Below are positions 7,098 through 15,289 of a stretch of 55,736 nucleotides of DNA, one piece after another. Within the stretch, counting starts at the first letter, position 1; every line of letters begins with the position of its first letter. The translations under genes were made by a program, and so were the position numbers. Location of the stretch: contig NZ_LFML01000098.1 in assembly GCF_001044425.1 (NCBI RefSeq), forward strand, positions 8,895 through 64,630. The letters run 5' to 3'. This stretch comes from Streptomyces roseus. Its GTDB lineage: Bacteria > Actinomycetota > Actinomycetes > Streptomycetales > Streptomycetaceae. Under the pieces are notes generated by a model. That model was not told the origin of the DNA. It searched no databases and worked only from the letters and a program-made list of their open reading frames with translations.

Positions 7098-7973
7098 ATG
7101 ACTACCCTGCGGCAGCTGGAGTACCTCGTCACCGTCGTCGACACCGGCTCCTTCACCCGCGCCGCCGAACTCCTGCACGTCTCCCAGCCCGCCCTGTCCC
7201 ATCAGGTCCGCGTGCTGGAGCGGGATGCCGGCGGGCCGCTGCTGGAGCGGCTGGCGCGCGCGGTCCGGCCGACCCCGATGGGCCGCGCCATACTCCCGCA
7301 TGCCCGCGCCGCGCTCGCCGACGCCGAACGGGCCCGGACCGCCGCCCGCCGCGCCGTGGGCCTGGACGGGGGCGAGATCCAGGTCGCCGCCGTCTACTCG
7401 GTCACCCTCGGGATCATGCTCCCGGTGCTGCGCACCTGGCACGAGAACCACCCGCAGGTACGCGTCCGCCTCATGGAGTTCCCGCACACCGACGCCCTGC
7501 TCGCCGCGATGACCGCGGGCCGCGCCGACCTCGCCGTGGGCCCCCGACCGGGCCAATGGGAGGGAACCGTAACTGAGTTGGGCGAGGAGGAGTTCGTACT
7601 GGCCGTCCCCGCGGGCGATCCGGCCCCGGACCGGGTGCGCCTCACGGACCTGGCGGACCGCTCCTGGGTGCACTACGCCCCCGGCAACGGGCTGGCCGAG
7701 GTGGTGGACCAGGCCTGTGCGGCCGCCGGATTCCGGCCGCGGGCCGCCGTACGGACCGAACAGACCGCGGCGGCGCCGCTGTTGGCCGCCACCGGGCTCG
7801 GCCCGGCCCTGGTCCCCGAGAGCGTCGTACCGGCCGGCTTCGCGGGCCGGGTGCTGCGCCCGGAGCCGCCCGTGCGCCGGATGCTGGCCGCCTACACGCG
7901 TCCGCACCCCGACCCGCTCACCACGGCCTTCCTGGACACCCTCGCCCGGCACGCGGCGGAGGGCCGCGCCTGA
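7098..7973 (+). CDS. LysR-family transcriptional regulator
   Basis: 291 aa, standard LysR length. The N-terminal winged helix (MTTLRQLEYLVTVVDTGSFT, then AAELLHVSQPALSHQ) covers about residues 1-60 and is followed by a periplasmic-binding-protein-like effector domain to the end (GEIQVAAVYSVT, GRADLAVGP). The effector is not predictable. It is divergent from the SDR gene at 6206-6943, its likely target, and its stop codon lies only two bases from the convergent ROK gene stop. No clear ribosome binding site precedes ATG 7098, so the transcript could be leaderless or nearly so. Confidence 0.92.
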   Translation: MTTLRQLEYLVTVVDTGSFTRAAELLHVSQPALSHQVRVLERDAGGPLLERLARAVRPTPMGRAILPHARAALADAERARTAARRAVGLDGGEIQVAAVYSVTLGIMLPVLRTWHENHPQVRVRLMEFPHTDALLAAMTAGRADLAVGPRPGQWEGTVTELGEEEFVLAVPAGDPAPDRVRLTDLADRSWVHYAPGNGLAEVVDQACAAAGFRPRAAVRTEQTAAAPLLAATGLGPALVPESVVPAGFAGRVLRPEPPVRRMLAAYTRPHPDPLTTAFLDTLARHAAEGRA

Positions 7974-7975
7974 AC

Positions 7976-9286
7976 TCAGGCCGGTCGGGCCGGAGATCCG
8001 GCGCGGACCGCCAGGGACGTGTGCCAGCCCGGGGGCTCGGGCTGCGCGGGGCGGGGCGCGGGGCGCCCGCCCGTGGCGAAGAACGCCGACAGCGGGAGCG
8101 TCGCCGCGCCGACCGTCACCGCGTCCGGTCCCAGGGAGCCCAGGTCGATGGTGACCCGGTCGGCGGGGTGGCGCAGGGAGTACCGGGCCGCGTGCTCCCG
8201 TACGGCGGGCAGGATGTGCGGGCCCAGCAGCAGCCCCGCCCAGCCCCCGATCAGGATCCGCTCCGGCCGGAACAGGTTGATCACGTCGGACAGGCCCGCG
8301 CCGAGGTACTCCGCGGTCTCCTCCAGCACCTCCAGGGCTACGGGATCGGCCGCGACGGCCGCCGCCAGCAGCGCCGAGAGGGCCTCCTCCTCGTCAGCGG
8401 CCCCGCCGGCGCCGCCGCCCCGCTCCGACCAGCGCTCCAGCAGGGACTCGGCCCCCGTGTACGCCTCCAGGCAGCCCAGCGCACCGCACCGGCAGCGCCG
8501 GCCCCGTACCGAGACCGTCAGGTGTCCCCACTCCAGGGGGGTGCCCGCCGTCGTGCCGCCCTCGGGCGAGCCGTCCGTGATCAGGCTGGCGCCGACGCCC
8601 GAGCCGAACAGGACGACGACCGCCTCGCGCGCGCCGCGCCCCGCACCGAACCACATCTCGGCCTGGCCGAGGGTGCGCGCGCCGTTGTCGATGATGTACG
8701 GGACCTCCGGCGGCACGGCTCCCGTCGCGCGCAGCAGCGCCTCCAGCGGGACCGCGTCCCAGCCGATCGTCTGACCGTGGACGACCGCGCCGCCCGGCGC
8801 CTCGCGGTCCACGATGCCGGGGACGCCGACACCCACCCCCAGCAGCCGGTCCGTCCCGGCCCCGGCCTGTGCGAGGACGGCGGCGATCCCGGTGCGGACG
8901 TGGTCCACGATCGGGCCGACGTCGTAACAGCCGCGCGGCTGCAGCGGCAGCTCGGCGCGGGCGAGTTCGGTCAGGGCCAGGTCGAACAGCTCGACGCGTA
9001 CCCTGGTCTCGCCCACGTCGACCCCGATCATGTGGGCGCTGCCGGGGGCCACGCGCAACAGGGTGCGCGGCCGGCCGCCGTCCGAGTCGACGACGCCGGC
9101 TTCCTCCAGGAGTCCGTCCGCGACGAGTTCGCCGACCACGTTGCTGACGGAGCCGGAGCTCAGCCCGGTGGCGGGCCCCAGTTCCTGCCGGCTCATCGGC
9201 CCGCCGAAGTACAGCCGTTGGAGCACGGCGCTGCGGTTGCCGCGCCGCAGGTCCCGCACCGTACGGCCGCCACGCCCTGTGGTCAT
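7976..9286 (-). CDS. ROK-family repressor of the adjacent sugar operon
   Basis: 436 aa. An N-terminal winged helix (about 10-75; MSRQELGPATGLSSGSVSN) is followed by a ROK kinase-like domain. The ROK zinc signature is present (CRCGALGCLEAY), as are the sugar-binding EWGH motif and an IGVDVG phosphate-loop remnant. ROK repressors of this type (NagC/XylR-like) release DNA on binding a sugar. The gene is divergent from a sugar ABC operon with a GH1 glucosidase, so it very likely controls that operon. ATG 9286 follows AAGGAG by 6 bases. The last about 30 residues are a Pro/Ala tail beyond the conserved domain. Confidence 0.9.
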   Translation of the reverse strand: MTTGRGGRTVRDLRRGNRSAVLQRLYFGGPMSRQELGPATGLSSGSVSNVVGELVADGLLEEAGVVDSDGGRPRTLLRVAPGSAHMIGVDVGETRVRVELFDLALTELARAELPLQPRGCYDVGPIVDHVRTGIAAVLAQAGAGTDRLLGVGVGVPGIVDREAPGGAVVHGQTIGWDAVPLEALLRATGAVPPEVPYIIDNGARTLGQAEMWFGAGRGAREAVVVLFGSGVGASLITDGSPEGGTTAGTPLEWGHLTVSVRGRRCRCGALGCLEAYTGAESLLERWSERGGGAGGAADEEEALSALLAAAVAADPVALEVLEETAEYLGAGLSDVINLFRPERILIGGWAGLLLGPHILPAVREHAARYSLRHPADRVTIDLGSLGPDAVTVGAATLPLSAFFATGGRPAPRPAQPEPPGWHTSLAVRAGSPARPA

Positions 9287-9348
9287 CTGGCTCCTTCCGT
9301 CCTGCCGTCCGTCCTGTCGTCGCTCGCAACATACCCTTGCGAGACCCC

Positions 9349-9377
9349 TTGACGCGACCCTTTCACGAGGCTTAACT
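9349..9377 (+). promoter_or_regulatory. Candidate promoter of the sugar uptake operon
   Basis: TTGACG (9349-9354) and TTAACT (9372-9377) are separated by 17 bases and face the binding-protein gene. The -10 hexamer overlaps the inverted repeat at 9371-9393, which would let a bound repressor block RNA polymerase. Confidence 0.45.
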
Positions 9378-9393
9378 CACGTCCTGAATTAAG
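9371..9393. promoter_or_regulatory. Candidate ROK operator
   Basis: CTTAA at 9371-9375 and TTAAG at 9389-9393 are inverted around a 13-base centre in the gap between the ROK gene and the transport operon. It is one of few A/T-rich spots in the region and has the dyad form expected of a ROK site. Confidence 0.5.
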
Positions 9394-9516
9394 GCCTTGA
9401 GGCGCTGGACCCCGATGCGGTGGATGCCGCCGAAGCGCTGGCGCCGAGACATTGCCACCCGGGCCGAGAACATCCGCCAGGCCTTCCCCGACCCTGCCGA
9501 AAGGGGCCGATCCGCC

Positions 9517-10836
9517 ATGCGCAGAACCCGAGCCGCCGCTGCCGCCGTCACCGCCTCCCTGCTCGCCGCCGCCGCCACCGCCTGCGGCGGCGGCACCGCG
9601 GACTCCGGCGGCGGCTCCAACACCGCCCCCAAGGAGCTCACCTACTGGGCCTCCAACCAGGGCCCCGACCTCGCGGCGGACCAGGCGGTCCTCACCCCGG
9701 AGCTGAAGAAGTTCGAGGAGCAGACCGGCATCAAGGTCAAGCTCGAAGTCGTCCCCTGGTCGGACCTGCTCAACCGGATCCTGGCCGCCACCGCCTCCGG
9801 ACAGGGCCCCGACGTCCTCAACATCGGCAACACCTGGTCCTCCTCCCTCCAGGCCACCGGCGCCCTGCTCCCGTGGAACGCCGAGAACTTCGCCGCGATC
9901 GGCGGCAGGGACCGCTTCGTGGACTCGGCCATCGGCTCGGCGGGCGCCGCCGGCCAGGATCCGGCCGCCGTCCCGCTGTACTCCATGGCGTACGCGCTCT
10001 ACTACAACAAGAAGATGTTCCAGGAGGCGGGCATAGCCAAGCCCCCGGCCACCTGGGACGAGATGGTCGCCACCGGCCGGCTGCTGTCCAAGGACGGCAA
10101 GTGGGCCCTCGGCGCCGAGGGCGGCAACCTCTCCGAGAACATCCACCAGGCCTTCGTCTTCGCCAAGCAGCACGGAGCGGACTTCTTCGACGCGGCCGGA
10201 AAGCCCGCCTTCGACTCCCCGGGCGCCGTCGACGCCGTCAAGCAGTACGTCGACCTGATGGCCAAGGACAAGATCATCGCGCCGGGCAACGCCGAGTACG
10301 CCCAGAACCAGTCCCTCCAGGACTTCGCCACCGGCAAGACCGCCATGGTCCTGTGGCAGAGCGCCGCCTCCTCCTTCAAGAGCCACGGAATGAAGGAGGG
10401 CGACTGGGGTGTGGCCCCGGTCCCGGTGCCCGCCGGCGGCGCGCCCGGCACCGGCACCCACACCAACTCCATGGTCGCCGGCATCAACCTCGCCGTCTTC
10501 AAGAACACCGACAACATCGACGGCTCGCTCAAGTTCGTGAAGTTCATGACCAGCGACGAGGAACAGAAGATCCTCAACAAGACGTACGGGTCCATCCCGC
10601 CCGTCAAGGCCGCCCAGAGCGACCCCGCCTTCGCCACCGACGACCTCACCGTGCTCCGCACGACCCTGGGCACCAGCGCCGCGCCGCTCCCGCAGGTCCC
10701 GCACGAGTCCCAGTTCGAGACGGCCGTCGGCACCGCCGTCAAGGAGCTCTTCGCCGACGCCGCGGCCGGCCGCCCCGTCACCACCGAGTCGGTCAAGGCC
10801 AAGCTCACCAAGGCCCAGCAGCAGATGGCGAGCTGA
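9517..10836 (+). CDS. ABC transporter sugar-binding lipoprotein
   Basis: 439 aa, family 1 extracellular solute-binding protein. The signal peptide with lipobox (LLAAAATACGGG) lies at about residues 1-25, followed by the mature domain (LTYWASNQGPDLA, GPDVLNIGNTWSSSL, YSMAYALYYNKKMF) that captures oligosaccharides and delivers them to the permeases encoded just downstream. ATG 9517 is chosen because it gives a proper signal peptide; the frame is open to 9397, but that stretch is not signal-like. AAGGGG lies about 10 bases upstream. With a ROK repressor and an intracellular beta-glucosidase in the same locus, a beta-glucoside such as cellobiose is a reasonable substrate guess. Confidence 0.9.
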   Translation: MRRTRAAAAAVTASLLAAAATACGGGTADSGGGSNTAPKELTYWASNQGPDLAADQAVLTPELKKFEEQTGIKVKLEVVPWSDLLNRILAATASGQGPDVLNIGNTWSSSLQATGALLPWNAENFAAIGGRDRFVDSAIGSAGAAGQDPAAVPLYSMAYALYYNKKMFQEAGIAKPPATWDEMVATGRLLSKDGKWALGAEGGNLSENIHQAFVFAKQHGADFFDAAGKPAFDSPGAVDAVKQYVDLMAKDKIIAPGNAEYAQNQSLQDFATGKTAMVLWQSAASSFKSHGMKEGDWGVAPVPVPAGGAPGTGTHTNSMVAGINLAVFKNTDNIDGSLKFVKFMTSDEEQKILNKTYGSIPPVKAAQSDPAFATDDLTVLRTTLGTSAAPLPQVPHESQFETAVGTAVKELFADAAAGRPVTTESVKAKLTKAQQQMAS

Positions 10837-10846
10837 GCCCGGCCCG

Positions 10847-11794
10847 ATGAGCACCGGAAGCCGCATGTTCCCCAAGTCAGCACGCCTGCGCCGCAGTTCC
10901 CTGCCCTATCTGCTGCTCCTGCCCGCACTGGTCCTCGAACTGCTCATCCATCTGGTCCCGATGGTCATGGGCATCCTGATGAGCTTCCGCCGGCTGACCC
11001 AGTTCTTCATCCGCGACTGGTCCCGTGCCCCCTGGACGGGCCGGGACAACTACGAACTCGTCCTGGACGTCAACCGGCCGGTCGGCGAAGCCCTCTTGCG
11101 CTCCTTCCTCACCACCTGCCTCTTCACCCTGCTCTCCGTCGGCCTGTGCTGGCTGCTGGGCACCGCGGCGGCGGTGTTCATGCAGGAGAGCTTCCGCGGC
11201 CGCGGCCTCCTGCGGGCCCTGTTCCTGGTCCCGTACGCCCTGCCCGTCTACGCGGCCGTCATCACCTGGGCCTTCATGTTCCAGCGGGACAACGGCCTGG
11301 TGAACCACGTCCTCCACGACCAACTGGGCCTCGGCGGCGCCGATCACACCTTCTGGCTGCTCGGCGACAACAGCTTCTGGGCCCTGCTGACCGTCTCCGT
11401 CTGGAAGGGCTGGCCGTTCGCCTTCCTCATCGTGACCGCCGCCCTCCAGAACATCCCGGGCGAGCTGTACGAGGCCGCCGCGCTGGACGGTGCGGGCATC
11501 TGGCGGCAGATCCACCGGATCACCCTGCCCTCGGTCGGAGCGGTCAACCAGGTGCTGGTCCTCGTGCTGTTCCTGTGGACCTTCAACGACTTCAACACAC
11601 CGTTCGTGCTGTTCGGCAAATCGGCCCCCGAGGCGGCCGACCTGGTCTCCCTCCACATCTACCAGTCCAGTTTCGTCACCTGGAACTTCGGCACCGGCTC
11701 GGCCATGTCCGTGCTGCTGCTCCTCTTCCTGCTGCTGGTCACCGCCGGGTACCTGCTCGTCACCACCCGCGGACGGAGGAACGAACATGTCTGA
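10847..11794 (+). CDS. ABC sugar permease, MalF type
   Basis: 315 aa with about six membrane segments (first LPYLLLLPALVLELLIHLVP). The conserved cytoplasmic EAA loop is EAAALDGAGIWRQIHRITLP, which docks on the ATPase. It begins 10 bases after the binding-protein stop and overlaps the next permease start by 8 bases, so the genes are one operon. No ATPase gene is present here. In Streptomyces such importers commonly share the multiple-sugar ATPase MsiK encoded elsewhere. Confidence 0.92.
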   Translation: MSTGSRMFPKSARLRRSSLPYLLLLPALVLELLIHLVPMVMGILMSFRRLTQFFIRDWSRAPWTGRDNYELVLDVNRPVGEALLRSFLTTCLFTLLSVGLCWLLGTAAAVFMQESFRGRGLLRALFLVPYALPVYAAVITWAFMFQRDNGLVNHVLHDQLGLGGADHTFWLLGDNSFWALLTVSVWKGWPFAFLIVTAALQNIPGELYEAAALDGAGIWRQIHRITLPSVGAVNQVLVLVLFLWTFNDFNTPFVLFGKSAPEAADLVSLHIYQSSFVTWNFGTGSAMSVLLLLFLLLVTAGYLLVTTRGRRNEHV

Positions 11795-12683
11795 GCGCCC
11801 CGGCACCAACCCCGGCCCCAGAAGCGGCCGCCGGTCCTCGCCGCCGGCCCCGCCCCCCTCCTTCCGCGTCATCCGCGCCGTCTTCCTCACCCTGCTCTCC
11901 GGCTTCGTGCTGCTGCCCGTCTACGTGATGGTCACCAGCTCCCTCAAGCCGCTCCAGGACGTCACGGGCCGCTTCCGCTGGATCCCCAGCGGACTCACCC
12001 TCCGCCCCTACATCGACATCTGGCACACCGTCCCGCTCGCCCGGTACTTCGTGAACTCCCTGATCGTGGCGGGCGCGGCCACCGCCGCCTCCGTCGTCAT
12101 CGCCGTCTTCGCGGCCTACGCGGTCAGCCGCCACCGCTTCCGCGGCAGGCGCCTGTTCACCGTCACCGTGCTCTCCACCCAGATGTTCCCCGGGATCCTC
12201 TTCCTCCTCCCGCTGTTCCTGATCTTCGTGAACATCGGCAACGCCACCGGGATCGCCCTCTACGGCTCCCGCGGCGCGCTGATCCTGACCTACCTGACCT
12301 TCTCCCTCCCCTTCTCCATCTGGATGCTCATCGGCTACTTCGACTCGGTGCCCCGCGACCTCGACGAGGCGGCCACCGTCGACGGCTGCGGCCCGATCGG
12401 CGCGCTCCTGCGCGTCGTGGTCCCGGCCGCCGTCCCCGGCATCGTCGCCGTCGCCGTGTACGCCTTCATGACCGCCTGGGGCGAAGTGCTCTTCGCCTCC
12501 GTCATGACGAACGACACCACCCGCACCCTCGCCGTCGGACTGCAGGGCTACTCCACGCAGACCGACGTCTACTGGAACCAGATCATGGCCGCCTCGCTCG
12601 TCGTCAGCATCCCCGTCGTCGCCGGATTCCTGCTGCTCCAGAAGTACCTGGTGGCCGGCCTCACGGCGGGAGCCGTCAAATGA
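11787..12683 (+). CDS. ABC sugar permease, MalG type
   Basis: 298 aa. A Pro-rich cytoplasmic N-terminus (about 1-27) precedes six predicted membrane helices and an EAA loop (LDEAATVDGCGPIGALLRVV). It is the second half of the heterodimeric channel with the preceding gene. ATG 11787 follows GGACGGAGGA and lies inside the end of the upstream gene. Its stop TGA (12681-12683) overlaps the ATG of a nine-codon mini-ORF that leads directly into the glucosidase gene. Confidence 0.92.
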   Translation: MSERPGTNPGPRSGRRSSPPAPPPSFRVIRAVFLTLLSGFVLLPVYVMVTSSLKPLQDVTGRFRWIPSGLTLRPYIDIWHTVPLARYFVNSLIVAGAATAASVVIAVFAAYAVSRHRFRGRRLFTVTVLSTQMFPGILFLLPLFLIFVNIGNATGIALYGSRGALILTYLTFSLPFSIWMLIGYFDSVPRDLDEAATVDGCGPIGALLRVVVPAAVPGIVAVAVYAFMTAWGEVLFASVMTNDTTRTLAVGLQGYSTQTDVYWNQIMAASLVVSIPVVAGFLLLQKYLVAGLTAGAVK

Positions 12684-12705
12684 CCCCCTCGGCAGGAGCC
12701 GTCAC

Positions 12706-12712
<7 letters not shown>
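12670..12712 (+). repeat. 17-base direct repeat at the permease/glucosidase junction
   Basis: GAGCCGTCAAATGACCC (12670-12686) recurs as GAGCCGTCACATGACCC (12696-12712), 16 of 17 identical, offset by 26 bases. The first copy carries the permease stop and the second the glucosidase start. It looks like a duplication of a translation start region. Confidence 0.8.
12680..12709 (+). CDS. Nine-codon mini-ORF coupling permease and glucosidase
   Basis: The reading frame MTPSAGAVT-stop begins with an ATGA overlap on the permease stop and ends with a TGA that overlaps the glucosidase ATG, again as ATGA. It lies entirely inside the duplicated start region. Ribosomes ending the permease could reinitiate on it and then on the glucosidase. 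The peptide itself is unlikely to have a function. Confidence 0.4.
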
Positions 12713-14097
<1,385 letters not shown>

Positions 14098-14119
14098 GCG
14101 AACGGCCCCTCGCGCCGCG

Positions 14120-14152
14120 CCGGGCCCACCCCGCTTCTCGGGGTGGGCCCGG
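14120..14152. terminator. Terminator of the sugar operon
   Basis: A perfect 14-bp stem (14120-14133 with 14139-14152) closes a 5-base loop and is followed by CCTTTCGT. It begins 23 bases after the glucosidase stop and is the best factor-independent terminator in the window. Confidence 0.85.
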
Positions 14153-14224
14153 CCTTTCGTGATGGGATGGGCACGCGCTGATTCCACCAGCTCACGGCAC
14201 GCGCTTGAGGGAGAGGTCGGGTAG

Positions 14225-15157
14225 ATGTCCGAGGACACCATGCGGGCGATGGCGTACGAGACGTACGGCGGGACGGAGGTGCTCTCCGAGGCCCGGCTGC
14301 CCCTGCCCAAGCTGGCCCCCGGCGAGCTCCTCGTCCGGGTCAAGTGCGCCTCGGTCAACCCCGTCGACTGGAAGATCATGGCGGGCGGGCTCGACTCCAT
14401 GATGGACGTCGTGTTCCCGGTGGTCCCCGGATGGGACGTCGCCGGAACGGTCGAGCGGGTCGGGATCGACACGCCCGAGTTCGCGGTCGGCGACGAGGTC
14501 ATGGCGTACGCCCGCAAGGACTACGTGCACGGCGGGACCTTCGCCGAGTACGTCAGCGTCCCCGTACGGGCCGCGGCCGCCAAGCCGGCCTCGCTCGGCT
14601 GGCAGGAGGCGGCCGGCCTGCCGCTGGCCGGGCTCACCGCGTACCAGCTGCTCACCCGGCTCGCCATCGGCAAGGAGGACACCGTCCTCATCCACGGCGC
14701 CGCCGGCGGGGTCGGGTCCTTCGGGGTGCAGATCGCCCGGGCGCTGGGCGCCCGGGTCATCGGCACCGCCTCCTCGCGCAACCACGACCGGCTGCGCGAA
14801 CTGGGCTGCGAGCCGGTCGAGTACGGGGAGGGCCTGGTCGACCGGGTGCGCGCCCTGGCCCCCGACGGGGTCAGCGTGGTCGCGGACTTCGTCGGCGGGG
14901 TCCTGGACGTCACCCAGGCCGTCCTCGCGGAGGGCGGCCGGCACGCCTCCATCGCCGATCCCGCCGTGCTCGGCGCGGGAGGCCAGTGGATGTGGGTGCG
15001 GCCCGACGCCGAAGGGCTGGCCGAACTGGGCCGGCTCGCCGAGAGCGGGCAGCTCAAGGTCACCGTGGCCAAGACGTTCCCCCTGGGGCAGCTCGCGGAG
15101 GCCTTCGAACTCAGCCAGACGGGCCGCACCGCCGGAAAGATCATCCTGGAGGTCTGA
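14225..15157 (+). CDS. NADP-dependent quinone-oxidoreductase-like protein (MDR)
   Basis: 310 aa, zinc-free medium-chain dehydrogenase/reductase. The GroES-like domain spans about 1-130 (CASVNPVDWKIMAGG, VPGWDVAGTVERVG, FAVGDEVMAY), and the nucleotide-binding motif is HGAAGGVGSFGVQIARALGA near 160-179. Such enzymes reduce quinones or enones with NADPH. No Cys/His zinc ligands are seen. It is a single gene with its own upstream space, and a strong hairpin lies beyond its stop. The pseudogene at 51075-51441 belongs to the same family but is not a recent copy. Confidence 0.9.
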   Translation: MSEDTMRAMAYETYGGTEVLSEARLPLPKLAPGELLVRVKCASVNPVDWKIMAGGLDSMMDVVFPVVPGWDVAGTVERVGIDTPEFAVGDEVMAYARKDYVHGGTFAEYVSVPVRAAAAKPASLGWQEAAGLPLAGLTAYQLLTRLAIGKEDTVLIHGAAGGVGSFGVQIARALGARVIGTASSRNHDRLRELGCEPVEYGEGLVDRVRALAPDGVSVVADFVGGVLDVTQAVLAEGGRHASIADPAVLGAGGQWMWVRPDAEGLAELGRLAESGQLKVTVAKTFPLGQLAEAFELSQTGRTAGKIILEV

Positions 15158-15212
15158 GCCCTCCTCGATCCGGCGTCCCGGTCGGCGGACCCGCGCCCCG
15201 CGCGCCGCTGGG

Positions 15213-15252
15213 CCGGGGCGCGCCCACCGGCTCCGGGGCGCGCCCACCGGCT
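15213..15252. repeat. Tandem 20-base repeat
   Basis: Two perfect 20-base copies (15213-15232 and 15233-15252; unit CCGGGGCGCGCCCACCGGCT) stand back to back. The second supplies most of the left arm of the following hairpin, so the terminator arm has been locally duplicated. Confidence 0.8.
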
Positions 15253-15282
15253 CCGGAGACCAGGGTCTCCCGGAGCCGGTGG
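15244..15282. terminator. Bidirectional terminator
   Basis: CCACCGGCTCCGG-AGA (from 15244) pairs with TCTCCCGGAGCCGGTGG (to 15282) with one bulged base and a tiny loop. It lies between the convergent oxidoreductase and discoidin-protein genes and can serve both. Confidence 0.75.
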
Positions 15283-15289
15283 GGTGGGG

